From Blastomonas natatoria (GTDB taxonomy: Bacteria > Pseudomonadota > Alphaproteobacteria > Sphingomonadales > Sphingomonadaceae), in contig NZ_QJJM01000013.1 in the NCBI RefSeq assembly GCF_003201955.1, forward strand, positions 1 to 64,000: a DNA stretch of 64,000 nucleotides. The letters run 5' to 3'. The stretch's first letter is position 1. Every line of letters starts with the position of its first letter. Below are positions 9,761 through 19,850 of the stretch, one piece after another. The notes beneath the pieces were generated by a model, which was given only the letters and a program-made list of their open reading frames with translations, was not told the origin of the DNA and made no database searches. Made by a program: the position numbers and the translations under genes.

Positions 9761-10651
9761 TCAGTCAAGGCCGAGCTTGCGCAGGGCGCGATAGCCGTAG
9801 GATTTTACCAGGTTGTTGACCGGATATCGGCGCGGCGGCGAGGGGCGCAAGCCGTATTTGCGCAGCACGCTGTTCATCGCATGGGCGTCGGTCTCGGCAT
9901 AGCTCCATTCCGAGCGCCATGTGATCGACAGCGAGATCGATGGCTTGTCGCCGTTGCGCACATAATGCGGCGCCATCACCGGCACGAAGATAGCTTGGCC
10001 AGGTTCGAGCCTGTAGCCGGTGCCGTGCAACGCGAACGCGTCGTCCCAGGGCAGGTTGCGCGGACCGCCGCCCGAATGATAGGCCTCATGCGCTTCCGGA
10101 GCGGCAAAGCGGGGATCGCCAGCCGGAAACACGGTCATCGTCTTGGTTCCACGCAGCTGCAGCAGGATGTTGTGTTCGGGATCGAAATGATAGGGCGTCA
10201 TCGAGCCCGGCGAGGACACGAAGATGAAGCCTTCGGGGCGCAACATCGCGCCGGTGGTCTTGGCCGTGACATCCTGCAGCTCGGCGAGCAGGCTCATCAG
10301 CAGGTCGCGATAGGCGGGGACCTGCTCGATATTCTTGAGCACGCACCAGCTGTTGGCGCTGTCGATGTTCCGGATGGTTTCGCCGATGGTGAGGCCGGTC
10401 TTGGGCACATCCTCGGGGCGGATACCGATCGGCAGGTCGCCGCGATTATACTCCAGCGACTTTTCCGGCAGGCTCTCGCCCAATTGCGCAAGCGCTTCCA
10501 GTTCGATCAGCGGATGCCGCAGGAGACCGTGGGTCAGGATATGCGCCGTTTCCGGATAGCACAGGGCAAAGCGCGCCTTGGCATCGGCGGTGAACGTGTC
10601 GCTCTTGCCGGGCCGGGAAAAGTCGGTGCGGTGGGGCTGGTCAGTCATCAT
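9761..10651 (-). CDS. JmjC/cupin-like Fe(II)/2-oxoglutarate dioxygenase family protein
   Basis: A 296-residue protein with the double-stranded beta-helix metal triad of cupin_8/JmjC-type oxygenases: H-x-D in TPYHFDPEHN (about residue 155) and the distal histidine in PVMAPHYVRNGD (about 226). The segment LQLRGTKTMTVFPAGDP is typical of the family. The chosen ATG at 10651 (or 10648) overlaps the TGA of the upstream GNAT gene (ATGATGACTGA), which implies translational coupling. A start at 10792 would run through the neighbour's coding region. Substrate unknown; members hydroxylate proteins, RNA or small molecules. Confidence 0.8.
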   Translation of the reverse strand: MMTDQPHRTDFSRPGKSDTFTADAKARFALCYPETAHILTHGLLRHPLIELEALAQLGESLPEKSLEYNRGDLPIGIRPEDVPKTGLTIGETIRNIDSANSWCVLKNIEQVPAYRDLLMSLLAELQDVTAKTTGAMLRPEGFIFVSSPGSMTPYHFDPEHNILLQLRGTKTMTVFPAGDPRFAAPEAHEAYHSGGGPRNLPWDDAFALHGTGYRLEPGQAIFVPVMAPHYVRNGDKPSISLSITWRSEWSYAETDAHAMNSVLRKYGLRPSPPRRYPVNNLVKSYGYRALRKLGLD

Positions 10652-11876
10652 CGGTCTCCAGGGGAGCAGAAGGTAGCAGGCCGGGGGAGCGCCTCGCGCG
10701 ACGGCGGTCCATGAATCGCTCGCCCTGACGAAAGGCGGCAAACAGCGCTGGGCGGCCGAAGCCCTTGAGCCCGACCGAAACGCGGCCGACATGGCGCCGC
10801 TCGGCCCACAGGCTGTCGATCATCGGATGTCCTTCGGCGGCGCAGCTGTCCATCCAGGCAAGACCATGTTCGCGCAATATGCCGAGATTGTCGATCTGGA
10901 GCAGGACGCCGGGCGAAAAGCGCGCATAGGCCTCGTCAAATGCGGTCTTGAACGAGAAGCCACCGGGCGGACTGAGAAAATTGACCAGCATCGCCAGCGG
11001 CTTGCCATCGAGGCGCATCGCCACAAGGTGCAGCTTGCCCGAGGCGTACGCCTGATGCGTCGCGGCGAGGAAGAGGGCGCGCGTTTCCGCATGATCTGCG
11101 AGCGCGGATCCGTTTCGGCCTTTCCAGCCGGCCTGTTCCAGCGCAAGGAATTCGGCCAGCCAGGCATCAAGGCCCGCATCGCCAAAGCCGTGTAAGGTCT
11201 CGATCGTGCCCAGGTCGGCAAGACGGTTGCGAAGCCGGGCGATTTCCTTGCGCTTCTTCTTCCGCACCACGGCTTCGTAATAGGCCTGCCCTGCCATCGT
11301 CGTGGCCAGCATCGCGCGTTCTTCGGCCAGGACGATGTCGCAGACCCGGCGCTGGTCGGTACACAACTGGGCTAGCGCGGCAAAGACCGGCCCGTCCGTT
11401 GCGATGCCGTACAGATGCAGAAACACGCCGCTGTCCATCCGGCGGTCGAGATCGGCCAGAAGCGCCTGCCAGAAGGCGCGTTCGTGCCCGGCCTTGATCA
11501 GTGGCGTGCCCAGAAAGCAGTTGGGATGTCGCCAGTTCTGGCTGTGCGAAACCGGCCAGCGCCCGTAATATCGCTCGACGGCCATCGGCATCAACCCGAC
11601 AAGCGTTGATCCGTCGGATACGGTGATCAGGCGTGCCCGCTGCAACGGGTCGCAATGATCGATGGCGGGCGCGAGATATTCGGGGGCATGGAAGACATTG
11701 GGTTCGCTGGCGTGATCGGCCAGCCGATGCCAGGCGGCCATGAAGGCGGCGTCGAGCCTTTTCGGGTCGAGCAGAGCGAGTCGCATGGCATCTGCCACCT
11801 GCGCGGTGGCGTTCGATCCAGCCATGAGCAGGCCCTGATCCATGCCGTATCTGCGTCCTGCCTTTGCCCGCGACAT
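10641..11876 (-). CDS. GNAT-family acyltransferase (BioF2/CelD-like)
   Basis: A 411-residue protein resembling acetyltransf_6/CelD-like proteins. An N-terminal half (NVFHAPEYLAPAIDHCDPLQ, GLMPMAVERYYGRWP) is followed by a GNAT-like second half (FLALEQAGWKGRNGSALAD, GKLHLVAMRLDGKPLAMLVN, SFKTAFDEAYARFSPGVLLQ). Such proteins are often linked to polysaccharide or cell-envelope modification, but the substrate is unknown. The first ATG lies at 11876; ATGs at 11843 and 11825 are alternatives that would trim a basic leader. It overlaps the downstream cupin gene by 11 bases, so both products probably act together. Confidence 0.75.
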   Translation of the reverse strand: MSRAKAGRRYGMDQGLLMAGSNATAQVADAMRLALLDPKRLDAAFMAAWHRLADHASEPNVFHAPEYLAPAIDHCDPLQRARLITVSDGSTLVGLMPMAVERYYGRWPVSHSQNWRHPNCFLGTPLIKAGHERAFWQALLADLDRRMDSGVFLHLYGIATDGPVFAALAQLCTDQRRVCDIVLAEERAMLATTMAGQAYYEAVVRKKKRKEIARLRNRLADLGTIETLHGFGDAGLDAWLAEFLALEQAGWKGRNGSALADHAETRALFLAATHQAYASGKLHLVAMRLDGKPLAMLVNFLSPPGGFSFKTAFDEAYARFSPGVLLQIDNLGILREHGLAWMDSCAAEGHPMIDSLWAERRHVGRVSVGLKGFGRPALFAAFRQGERFMDRRRARRSPGLLPSAPLETDDD

Positions 11877-11975
11877 TCGCGGCCCCCCGCAGGTTTTATA
11901 GGGGCGGAATGCAAAACAACAGCTTAAGTGGAATGGTTAACCCGTTAAGTGCGCCGGTTCTGCAGGATTTTGCGC

Positions 11976-12012
11976 AAGAAAATGCCCCGCCAGGCGCAAG
12001 GTCGGCGGGGCA
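11976..12012 (-). terminator. Rho-independent terminator of hppA
   Basis: On the minus strand, 35 bases after the hppA stop, a 9-bp perfect stem TGCCCCGCC/GGCGGGGCA (12004-12012 with 11983-11991) with a 12-base loop is followed by TTTTCTT. Confidence 0.85.
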
Positions 12013-12046
12013 AGTTGTCGTTCAAGCCGCGAGGCTATCGCATAGG

Positions 12047-14179
12047 TCAGCCTGCTGCAAGCGCCGCGAGCAGCAACAGCGCAACAATATTGGTGATCTT
12101 GATCATCGGATTGACCGCCGGGCCTGCGGTATCCTTGTACGGATCGCCCACGGTATCGCCGGTCACTGCCGCCTTGTGTGCGTCTGAACCCTTGCCGCCA
12201 TGGTGTCCGTCCTCGATATATTTCTTGGCATTGTCCCACGCGCCGCCGCCGCTGGTCATCGACAGCGCGACGAACAGGCCCGAGACGATCACGCCCAGCA
12301 GCAGCGCGCCAAGCGCGGCAAAGCCATTGGCCTGGCCCGCCACCGCCGTGATGACGAAATAGACCACGATCGGTGCCAGCACCGGCAGCAGTGAGGGGAT
12401 GATCATTTCCTTGATCGCGGCCTTGGTGACGAGATCGACCGTCCGGGCGTAATTCGGCTTTGACGTGCCTGCCATGATGCCGGGATTGGTGCGGAACTGC
12501 TCGCGCACTTCTTCCACAACCGACCCTGCGGCACGACCGACAGCGGTCATGCCCATCGCGCCGAACAGATAGGGCAGCAGCGCCCCGAGCAGCAGGCCGA
12601 CGATGACATATGGGTTGGACAGCGAGAAATCGACCGGCACGTCAGGGAAGAACTCCTTGAGGTCGGTCGTGTACGCACCGAACAGCACCAGCGCGGCAAG
12701 CCCCGCCGAACCGATGGCATAGCCCTTGGTCACCGCCTTGGTGGTGTTGCCCACCGCATCGAGCGCATCGGTCTTCTCGCGCACGCTGTCGTCCAGCCCC
12801 GCCATTTCGGCGATGCCGCCCGCATTGTCGGTGACCGGACCATAAGCGTCCAGCGCCACGACCATGCCGGCCAGCGCCAGCATCGCGGTCGCCGCAAAGG
12901 CGATGCCGACGATCCCGGCGAGCTGATAGGCGATGATCACCGCAACCACGATCAGCAGCGTCGGCAGCGCGGTCGCCTCGAGGCTGATCGCCAGACCCTG
13001 GATGACGTTGGTGCCATGCCCGGTTTCCGACGCCTTGGCGATGGACTTGACCGGACGATAGTTGGTGCCGGTATAATATTCGGTGATCCAGATGATGATG
13101 CCGGTCACCGCCAGTCCGATCAGCATGGTGAGATACAGGTCCATGCCGGTAAAGGTTTCCGGTCCCGCCGCGTCAGCGGTCTTCATCGCATAGGCGGTGT
13201 TCATGCCGACCACGGCATCGGTGACGAAATACAGGCCGATGGCAGAGAGGATCGCGGTCACCGCAAAGCCCTTGTACATTGCACCCATGATCGAGCCGCC
13301 CGAGCCGAGCCGGACGAAATAGGTGCCGATGATCGAAGTGATGATGCAGAGGCCACACAGGCCGAGCGGCAGCCCGACCAGCGGAAGCAGCGCGGCATCA
13401 TCGCCCGCCACCAGTAGCGCGATGGCCACCATGGTCACGCCGATGGTGACGACATAGGTTTCGAACAGGTCGGCGGCCATGCCGGCGCAATCGCCGACAT
13501 TGTCGCCCACGTTATCCGCGATCACCGCCGGATTGCGTGGGTCATCCTCGGGAATGCCTGCCTCGACCTTGCCGACCAGGTCCGCGCCGACATCGGCCGC
13601 CTTGGTGAAGATGCCGCCGCCCAGGCGCGCGAAGATCGAGATCAGCGACGCCCCGAAGGCCAGCGCGACCAGGCCGTTGACGATGTTGCGGTCCTCGGGG
13701 TCGCTGAGGCCATGGCCCGCTATGGCGTAGAGATAATAGAAATAGCCCGCGGTCGCGAGCAGGCCGAGGCCCGCCACCAGCATGCCGGTGATGGCCCCTG
13801 CGCGAAAGGCGAGGGTGAGGCCCGCCTGAAGCGAGGTGCTGGCCGCCTGCGCGGTGCGCATGTTCGCGCGCACAGAGATGTTCATGCCGATATAGCCCGC
13901 CACGCCCGAAAGCACCGCGCCGAGCACGAAGCCGATGGCGGACACGGGGTTGCCGAACTTGTCGAGAAGCGCCCAGACGAGTGCCAGCATCACGATGCCG
14001 ACAATGGCGATGGTACGATATTGGCGGCCGAGATAGGCCTGTGCCCCCTCCTGGATTGCCGCGCCGATTTCCTGCATCCGGGCATTGCCGGGCGATTGGC
14101 TCAAAACCTGTCTGCTGGTGAATATGCCATAAAGGACTGCAACCACCCCGCAAAGGATGGCAATCAAGACCACGTTCAT
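12047..14179 (-). CDS. hppA: K(+)-insensitive proton-translocating membrane pyrophosphatase
   Basis: Couples pyrophosphate hydrolysis to proton pumping across the inner membrane. The protein is 710 residues from the ATG at 14179 ([13 protein letters not shown]); an upstream ATG at 14194 adds only five residues. It has about 16 hydrophobic segments. The catalytic site is marked by [11 protein letters not shown] (about 196) and [20 protein letters not shown], with a second acidic motif in the C-terminal half. [10 protein letters not shown] (about 478) has lysine where K+-dependent enzymes have alanine, which marks the K+-independent H+-pumping class. It has its own promoter-like sequence and terminator, downstream of thiL on the same strand. 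Confidence 0.95.
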   Translation of the reverse strand: MNVVLIAILCGVVAVLYGIFTSRQVLSQSPGNARMQEIGAAIQEGAQAYLGRQYRTIAIVGIVMLALVWALLDKFGNPVSAIGFVLGAVLSGVAGYIGMNISVRANMRTAQAASTSLQAGLTLAFRAGAITGMLVAGLGLLATAGYFYYLYAIAGHGLSDPEDRNIVNGLVALAFGASLISIFARLGGGIFTKAADVGADLVGKVEAGIPEDDPRNPAVIADNVGDNVGDCAGMAADLFETYVVTIGVTMVAIALLVAGDDAALLPLVGLPLGLCGLCIITSIIGTYFVRLGSGGSIMGAMYKGFAVTAILSAIGLYFVTDAVVGMNTAYAMKTADAAGPETFTGMDLYLTMLIGLAVTGIIIWITEYYTGTNYRPVKSIAKASETGHGTNVIQGLAISLEATALPTLLIVVAVIIAYQLAGIVGIAFAATAMLALAGMVVALDAYGPVTDNAGGIAEMAGLDDSVREKTDALDAVGNTTKAVTKGYAIGSAGLAALVLFGAYTTDLKEFFPDVPVDFSLSNPYVIVGLLLGALLPYLFGAMGMTAVGRAAGSVVEEVREQFRTNPGIMAGTSKPNYARTVDLVTKAAIKEMIIPSLLPVLAPIVVYFVITAVAGQANGFAALGALLLGVIVSGLFVALSMTSGGGAWDNAKKYIEDGHHGGKGSDAHKAAVTGDTVGDPYKDTAGPAVNPMIKITNIVALLLLAALAAG

Positions 14180-14264
14180 GCGTCGCTCTCCCAAAAAGCG
14201 ATGGCCTCTCGGCCGAACAGGCGATCACCGCGCCCTTCATGAACGTCAGCGTCCCCCGCGCATA

Positions 14265-14292
14265 GGTATAAGCGGGTGTTGCAAGCGTGCAA
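14265..14292 (-). promoter_or_regulatory. Putative sigma-70-type promoter of hppA
   Basis: Read on the minus strand, TTGCAC (14292-14287) and TATACC (14270-14265) are spaced by 16 bases, about 85 bases upstream of the hppA start. The -35 region overlaps a small perfect inverted repeat GTTGCA-AGCG-TGCAAC (14278-14293), a possible operator. Sequence match only. Confidence 0.4.
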
Positions 14293-14322
14293 CTTAATAA
14301 AGTTAGGGGGTGTGGCAGCCCC

Positions 14323-15246
14323 TCAGCCGTGCAGCCAGCCGAGTTTTTCTGGGGTTTCGATCGGCATGCCGTTCCAGCTGAGCGTAAGCCCTTCGCCTTG
14401 GGTAAAGCCGCCAATGCGGCGCGCAGGCACGGGCAGATGCGCCTCGGCATCGGCGGCGAACAGCAGCTGATAATCGTCGCCACCGGTGGCCGCAGCGATC
14501 GCTGCGGCCTGGTCGCTGCCGATCGTGGCGACGAAATCGGGCGAGAGCGGAACCTGCGCCAGGTCGATCCGCACCGCCAGGCCCGAGGCCCGCGCCATGC
14601 GGGCGGCATCGATCAGCAAACCGTCGGACACGTCCATCACCGCGTGCGCGACCTGCGCCAGCGCTGCGCCGTCGGCGATCCGCGCCTTTGGGCGGCGATA
14701 GGCCGCGATCAGCGTTGCAGGCTCGGTCTTGCCGGTCTGCAGCAGCGTCAGCCCCGCCCAGCCATCGCCGATCGTGCCGGTGACGAACAGCCCGTCGGTA
14801 ACCAGCGCGCCTGAGCGCGAGGGCGGGACGGGCACCGAGGGCAGGCCGATCGCGGTCAGCGACAGCACCCTCGCCTGGCCGGGCGGAACGCTGACTGTAT
14901 CGCCGCCGATCAGCAGCAGGCCATGATGGTCGAGCGCAGCTTTGAGTCCTTGCACGAAAGCCGCGTCCCAGTCGGCATCGCGCGACAGGCTGTGCCCGGT
15001 GAGGCAGGCGAGCGGAGTCGCGCCCTTGGCGGCGAGATCGGACGCGTTCACCGCGACCAGCTTCCACGCGATGTCTGCGGGTGGATCATCGGGCAGGAAA
15101 TGCACGCCTTCGACCAGCATGTCCTTGGTCAGGACCAGCGTCTGCTTGTCGATCGTCAGCACCGCCGCATCGTCATCGAGCCCGCGCGCCGACGGATCGG
15201 TGGCGATGGTGCGGAGCAGGTCGATAAAGGCGGGTTCGGTGGTCAT
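14323..15246 (-). CDS. thiL: Thiamine-monophosphate kinase
   Basis: Phosphorylates thiamine monophosphate to thiamine diphosphate with ATP. The protein is 307 residues from the ATG at 15246 (MTTEPAFIDLL), close to the family length. Motifs: GLDDDAAVL for metal/nucleotide binding near residue 22, VEGVHFLPDDPPADIAWKLVAV, NASDLAAKGATP, GGDTVSVPPG, and MDVSDGLLIDAARMA. An upstream in-frame start at 15321 is rejected because its extra 25 residues are read from a family B repeat. It follows nusB on the same strand and precedes hppA. Confidence 0.93.
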   Translation of the reverse strand: MTTEPAFIDLLRTIATDPSARGLDDDAAVLTIDKQTLVLTKDMLVEGVHFLPDDPPADIAWKLVAVNASDLAAKGATPLACLTGHSLSRDADWDAAFVQGLKAALDHHGLLLIGGDTVSVPPGQARVLSLTAIGLPSVPVPPSRSGALVTDGLFVTGTIGDGWAGLTLLQTGKTEPATLIAAYRRPKARIADGAALAQVAHAVMDVSDGLLIDAARMARASGLAVRIDLAQVPLSPDFVATIGSDQAAAIAAATGGDDYQLLFAADAEAHLPVPARRIGGFTQGEGLTLSWNGMPIETPEKLGWLHG

Positions 15247-15269
15247 CCTGCATTGGCCCTTGCGCCTTA

Positions 15270-15356
15270 CGTCCCTCGACTGCGCTCGGGACAAACGGGA
15301 GAAGTTAACAGCGAGTCGCACCCCTATCCGTTTGTCCCGAGCGAAGTCGAGGGACG
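15270..15356. repeat. Family B inverted pair between nusB and thiL
   Basis: CGTCCCTCGACTGCGCTCGG... (15270-15298) and its near-perfect reverse complement (15328-15356) flank a 29-base spacer. Reading through it gives the peptide PFVPSEVEG or its antisense counterpart seen at several false ORF starts. It fills the nusB-thiL gap and might act as an intra-operon hairpin. Confidence 0.85.
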
Positions 15357-15376
15357 TTTTCGCGACCTGGCCTCAA

Positions 15377-15823
15377 TTAGCGCCGCACATCCTTGGCGAT
15401 CCCGTCGAGCAGACCGTTGGCAAAGCGCGTGTCCTTGGCATCGAAGAACGCGTGCGCGACATCGAGATATTCGTTGATCACGCTACCCACCGGCACGTCG
15501 GGCCGCGCGAGCAACTCGTAAGTCCCTGCGCGCAGAATCTGGTGCAGCGTGCGGTCGATCCGGCCCAGCGACCAGCCATCGGCCAGCTTGGCCTCGATCA
15601 GCCCGTCGATTTCCTCGAGCCGCGCCGCCGTGCCCTTCACGACATCGTCGAAGAACGCGACGTCGGCTTCGGCATATTGCTCGTCCTCGATTTCCGCGCC
15701 CAGCCGGTGCTGGTGGAATTCGTGGAGCAGCTGCGCGACCGGAGTCTTTTCCATCGCGTGCTGGTAGAGCGCCTGGACGGCGGCGAGCCGTGCGGCGGAG
15801 CGGGAGCGGGATTTCTCGTTCAT
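15377..15823 (-). CDS. nusB: Transcription antitermination factor NusB
   Basis: All-helical RNA-binding protein that pairs with NusE (S10) at boxA in rRNA antitermination. At 148 residues it matches the family. Recognisable segments are RSAARLAAVQALYQHAM at the N-terminus, DGWSLGRIDRTLHQILRAGTYELL, and PVGSVINEYLDVAHAFFDAK followed by FANGLLDGI. It starts 10 bases after the hisD stop on the same strand, so it is probably co-transcribed with hisG and hisD. Confidence 0.95.
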   Translation of the reverse strand: MNEKSRSRSAARLAAVQALYQHAMEKTPVAQLLHEFHQHRLGAEIEDEQYAEADVAFFDDVVKGTAARLEEIDGLIEAKLADGWSLGRIDRTLHQILRAGTYELLARPDVPVGSVINEYLDVAHAFFDAKDTRFANGLLDGIAKDVRR

Positions 15824-15833
15824 GTCGTTTCCA

Positions 15834-17123
15834 TCAGGTCAGCCGGCGCCGGACGCTCTCGGCATGGGCGGGCAGGCCCTCCATCTCGGCGAGCGCGACG
15901 GCGGCGGGGCCGATCGCGGCAAGGCTGTCGGGATCGAGCTGGATGAAGCTGGTGCGCTTCATGAAGTCGAGCACCGAAAGGCCCGAGGAGAAGCGCGCGC
16001 GTCGTCCTGTGGGGAGCACGTGGTTCGGCCCGGCAACATAGTCGCCCACAGCCTCGGGCGTGTGGCGACCGAGGAACACCGAGCCTGCGTGGCGCACCCT
16101 GGCGAACAGCGCTTCAGGATCATCGACCGCAAGCTCGAGATGCTCGGCGGCGAGGCGGTTCACCAGCGGCATCGCGTCTTCGAGGCTGTCGACCACGATG
16201 ATCGCGCCATTGTCTTCCCACGCCTTGGTCGCGACCTTGCGCGTCGAGAGCGCGGCGAGCTGCACGCCGACCGTGTCTGCGACAATATCGGCAAAGCTCG
16301 CGTCGTCGGTGAACAGGATCGACTGGCTGGTCGGGTCATGCTCGGACTGGCTGAGCAGATCGGCGGCGATCCATTCGGGATCGTTCTTGCCGTCCGCAAC
16401 GACGACGATCTCCGACGGTCCGGCAACCATGTCGATGCCGACCACGCCATAGAGCTGGCGCTTGGCCTCTGCGACCCAGGCGTTGCCGGGGCCGGTGATG
16501 ACATCGACCGCGCGGATCTTCTGCGTGCCATAAGCGAGCGCGGCGACTGCGTGCGCGCCGCCTATGCGCCAGATCTCGTCGACACCGGCAAGATGCGCGG
16601 CGGCGAGCACCAGCGGATTGACCTGGCCCTTGGGCGTCGGCGTCACCACGACCAGCCGCTCGACCCCTGCGACCTTGGCGGGGATCGCGTTCATCAGCAG
16701 CGAGGAGGGATAGGCTGCGCGGCCACCGGGCACGTACAGCCCCGCCGCATCGACCGCGCTCCAGCGCGCGCCGAGGCGTACGCCCGCAGCGTCGGTATAG
16801 TCGCGATCCTCGGGCAGCTGCGCTTCGTGATAGGTGCGGATGCGGCTTGCTGCGAGATCGAGCGCGGCGCGCAGATCATCGGAGAGCGCGGCATAGGCGG
16901 CGGCGCACGCGTCCTTGCCGATGCTCCAGCCATTGCCGTCGAGGCTGTGGTCGTCGAAGCGCGCGGTATAGTCGGCCAACGCCGCATCGCCGCGCGCCTT
17001 CACATCGGCGATGATCGCGGTGACGTCGCGGCTGACCTCGATATCGCTCTCGCGCCGACCGCGCACCAGCCTGTCGAAGGCCTGGGCGAAATCCTTGTCG
17101 CTTGTGGAAAGACGGTGGGTCAT
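15834..17123 (-). CDS. hisD: Histidinol dehydrogenase
   Basis: Zinc enzyme catalysing the last two oxidations to L-histidine with NAD+. From the ATG at 17123 ([16 protein letters not shown]), which overlaps the hisG stop as ATGA, it is 429 residues. Motifs: [71 protein letters not shown], the catalytic SEHDPTSQ, and the C-terminal [10 protein letters not shown]. An ORF extending upstream to 17846 runs through hisG in another frame and is not real. It forms an operon with hisG and nusB. Confidence 0.96.
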   Translation of the reverse strand: MTHRLSTSDKDFAQAFDRLVRGRRESDIEVSRDVTAIIADVKARGDAALADYTARFDDHSLDGNGWSIGKDACAAAYAALSDDLRAALDLAASRIRTYHEAQLPEDRDYTDAAGVRLGARWSAVDAAGLYVPGGRAAYPSSLLMNAIPAKVAGVERLVVVTPTPKGQVNPLVLAAAHLAGVDEIWRIGGAHAVAALAYGTQKIRAVDVITGPGNAWVAEAKRQLYGVVGIDMVAGPSEIVVVADGKNDPEWIAADLLSQSEHDPTSQSILFTDDASFADIVADTVGVQLAALSTRKVATKAWEDNGAIIVVDSLEDAMPLVNRLAAEHLELAVDDPEALFARVRHAGSVFLGRHTPEAVGDYVAGPNHVLPTGRRARFSSGLSVLDFMKRTSFIQLDPDSLAAIGPAAVALAEMEGLPAHAESVRRRLT

Positions 17124-17785
17124 GCGGCCTGCCTGCGTTCTGCGGCCAGATCGCGGAAAGCGGACATCAGCGGTCCCAGCCGCGCATGATCCTTTTTGAG
17201 CGCGGCGCGGTTGACGATGAGGCGCGCCGAGACCTGGGTGATGACTTCGGTTTCCACGAGGCCGTTGTCCTTCAATGTGCGACCCGATTCCACCAGATCG
17301 ACGATCCGCCGCGACAGGCCGAGCGAGGGGGCCAGTTCCATCGCACCGTTCAGCTTCACGCATTCGGCCTGCACGCCCTGGCGCTCGAAATAGCGGCGGG
17401 TGATGTTGGGATATTTGGTTGCGACGCGGATATGCGACGGGCGCGGCTGGTTGCTCGCGGCCTCGTCTGCAGGCTCTGCGACCGACAGACGGCAATGGCC
17501 GAAATTGAGGTCGACCGGCGCGTAGAGGTCCGAATAATCGAACTCGTCGATCACGTCGGAACCGACAATACCGATCTGCGCTGCGCCATGCGCCACGAAC
17601 GTCGCGACATCGAACGCGCGCACGCGGATGATGTCCATGTCCGCGCGGTTGGTGCCGAAACGCAGCGAACGGTTCTTCGGATCGTGAAATTCGGCGGCCG
17701 GCATGATACCCACCCGTTCGAGCACGGGCAGGGCATCGTCGAGGATGCGCCCCTTGGGCACGGCAAAGATCAGCGTATCGGCCAT
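17120..17785 (-). CDS. hisG: ATP phosphoribosyltransferase, short form
   Basis: First enzyme of histidine synthesis, joining ATP and PRPP. From the ATG at 17785 ([13 protein letters not shown]) it is 221 residues; a start at 17815 adds an unlikely leader. Motifs: [52 protein letters not shown], and [19 protein letters not shown]. It lacks the C-terminal regulatory domain of long HisG proteins, so the family rule predicts a separate HisZ regulatory subunit, which is not in this window. It is coupled to hisD by ATGA. Confidence 0.95.
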   Translation of the reverse strand: MADTLIFAVPKGRILDDALPVLERVGIMPAAEFHDPKNRSLRFGTNRADMDIIRVRAFDVATFVAHGAAQIGIVGSDVIDEFDYSDLYAPVDLNFGHCRLSVAEPADEAASNQPRPSHIRVATKYPNITRRYFERQGVQAECVKLNGAMELAPSLGLSRRIVDLVESGRTLKDNGLVETEVITQVSARLIVNRAALKKDHARLGPLMSAFRDLAAERRQAA

Positions 17786-17823
17786 GGCCGCGGCATGTAG
17801 GGCCAAGCAGGGCAAAGGGCAAT

Positions 17824-18870
17824 ATGAACCGGACAGAGGGAATCATCAGCGGTATCGCGGTTCAGGCCGAACATGCCGAACAGAACGGCGCACCCGCCAC
17901 TGCCCGGCTGTGCCGCGCGCAGATTGCGCTGATGCAGGGGGACAGCGCCTGCGGTCGCCGGATCGCGGCCTGGCCGGGCCATGTGCTGACCGATGCCATG
18001 CCGCTCAGGTTCACCGGCGGGCTGCACCATCTGTTCCGCAAGGGGGAGGCGCCCGAACTCGGGCCGGTCTATGCCTGCGAGGAGACCCGGCAGGACGCGG
18101 TGGACGCGATCGTCGCTTGTGTCGTCGCGCGCCACGATGCCGAATTGCTCCCCTGGTTCGATGGCCCGCCGCAGACCAACGAGGCGGGGCGCTCGGCAAG
18201 CTTCGTCGCGGCGCTGCACTGGCTGGCGAGCCGCACCACGGACCGGTTCGAGCTCAACGAGATCGGATCGAGCGCGGGGATGAACCTGCTGATCGACCGC
18301 TATGGCTATGATCTGGGCGGGGTGTGTTCCGGCCCCGCTGACGCGCCGTGCGTGATCGCGCCCGAATGGCAGGGACCGCCGCCGCCCGCAACGCCCTTCA
18401 GCATCGAGGCGGTGCGCGGGTGCGACGTTAACCCCATCGACGTGCGCGATGCCGCAGCCGCCGACCGGCTGATGGCCTTTATCTGGCCCGAAGCGGAGGC
18501 CCGTTTCGCGCGGATGGAAGCAGGCATCGCGATGATCCGGACGCGCGGCGTCGATCTTGTCCAGGCCGACGCCGCCGACTGGATCGCCGCACGCCTCGCC
18601 GAACCGCAAGAGTCGGGCGTCACCCGCGTGCTGATGCACTCGATCGTCTGGCAATATATCCTGCAGGGTCGCCAGGCGATCATCGAAGCCGCGATGGAGG
18701 AAGCGGGGGCGAAGGCGACCCCCGAGCGTCCGCTGGCATGGATTTCGCTGGAAACCAACCGGGCGACCTTCCGGCACGAGCTGAAGGTGCGGTTCTGGCC
18801 CGGGGGCGGGGAGGCGCAGCTGCTCGGCGAGGCGCAGGCGCACGGGGCCTGGGTGCGGTGGCTGGGGTGA
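17824..18870 (+). CDS. DUF2332 family protein
   Basis: A 348-residue soluble protein with the segments that mark DUF2332: [53 protein letters not shown], and [19 protein letters not shown]. The GSSAGMN segment resembles the glycine-rich loop of Rossmann/SAM-dependent proteins, but no activity is established. It starts 38 bases from the divergent hisG start, so the two genes share one short promoter region. Confidence 0.8.
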   Translation: MNRTEGIISGIAVQAEHAEQNGAPATARLCRAQIALMQGDSACGRRIAAWPGHVLTDAMPLRFTGGLHHLFRKGEAPELGPVYACEETRQDAVDAIVACVVARHDAELLPWFDGPPQTNEAGRSASFVAALHWLASRTTDRFELNEIGSSAGMNLLIDRYGYDLGGVCSGPADAPCVIAPEWQGPPPPATPFSIEAVRGCDVNPIDVRDAAAADRLMAFIWPEAEARFARMEAGIAMIRTRGVDLVQADAADWIAARLAEPQESGVTRVLMHSIVWQYILQGRQAIIEAAMEEAGAKATPERPLAWISLETNRATFRHELKVRFWPGGGEAQLLGEAQAHGAWVRWLG

Positions 18871-18955
18871 GGGGGGCAGAATGTTTGGTACTTGGTCCTG
18901 TAATCATTTTTAGGCGGCTAGCAGTCGGTCAATTGCCTCTGTCGCGAGCCATACA

Positions 18956-19579
18956 TCACCTGCGCCAACCGAAACCGTTCGTCCGAAGAACGAGACTCAT
19001 GACGAGGACAAGAAGCGTTATAAAAGCGAATGCCAGCCCTATAGTCAGATCCAAATCGTCGACAAAGGTCGCGCAAGGGGCTCGATCATCGAAGCCAGTG
19101 GGAGGAAGGTTGGTGTTGGGTATGCCACGGATGCGACAAGCGAATTCTTGGACTGATACCTGCGAGAGGATCTCATGAATAATCATCCGAAACCCATAAA
19201 CGGCCATGGCTATCGCCAATAAAATATTGGCACGCTTGATATGCAAAAATTCTTTAGTTCCAGCTATTGCGGCAATTCCCCAGTAAACAGCAAATATTGT
19301 TGCCAAATAAGTGATGGTTTCAATCAAGTCGTTCACTATGTTATTTATTTTAATCGTATGAATTAAATTGTCTCCTTTAAAGAATAGGATTGTGCTGCCC
19401 GCATAGGTAGTAAAATAGATGAAAACGAATGTAACAATGGGCGCCATGCTATAACCGAAGCCCATAATGGCGGGTTTAACACGATTCTTTAGCTCTCTCG
19501 CAATCATAGGCAGGCTTTCCATTGATGCATTGAAGCTGGTATTGGCAATATCTGCAATGGGATTTTTGTAATGAGCCAT
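18956..19579 (-). CDS. Orphan membrane protein, AT-rich
   Basis: A 207-residue protein with four or five hydrophobic segments (for example IVTFVFIYFTTYAGSTILFF, ITYLATIFAVYWGIAAIAG, NILLAIAMAVYGF, and the C-terminal IGLAFAFITLLVLVMSLVL). A short, likely extracytoplasmic loop contains two cysteines (FACRIRG, APCATF). Codon use is clearly richer in A and T than that of all neighbours, with many ATT, AAT and TTT codons, which suggests recent acquisition. I do not recognise the family. It is flanked by DUF2332 (convergent) and by a composite family C repeat. Confidence 0.65.
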   Translation of the reverse strand: MAHYKNPIADIANTSFNASMESLPMIARELKNRVKPAIMGFGYSMAPIVTFVFIYFTTYAGSTILFFKGDNLIHTIKINNIVNDLIETITYLATIFAVYWGIAAIAGTKEFLHIKRANILLAIAMAVYGFRMIIHEILSQVSVQEFACRIRGIPNTNLPPTGFDDRAPCATFVDDLDLTIGLAFAFITLLVLVMSLVLRTNGFGWRR

Positions 19580-19612
19580 TCTTTAGGAATAGGCTTTCAT
19601 TCGCCCCACATC

Positions 19613-19790
19613 CGCTCAGCCTGAACTTGTCGAAGGCCCGGCGGCCAAGCGTCCGGCATCAACCGTTTGCCGGCGAAAGCCGGAGTCCAGAGGTGGGAGC
19701 CATCTCGCTGTGGATTCCGGCTTTCGCCGGAAAGCGGCTGAGGGTGGGGAAACCGGTTGCCCGGGGCTTTAGACAGGCCCAGGCTGAGCG
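19613..19790. repeat. Composite family C palindrome with outer inverted arms
   Basis: An inner pair, CCGGCGAAAGCCGG at 19670 and CCGGCTTTCGCCGG at 19717-19730, each a hairpin with a 4-base loop, complements itself. An outer 11-bp perfect pair CGCTCAGCCTG (19613) / CAGGCTGAGCG (19780-19790) encloses it. Family C also occurs at 36017 and 39891. It fills most of the gap between the AT-rich membrane gene and the VOC gene. Confidence 0.8.
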
Positions 19791-19850
19791 GGGTTTGGCG
19801 TAAGTGCGCTGATTCTTCGCGATCAGCGCGGATTACACCATGCACCACGC

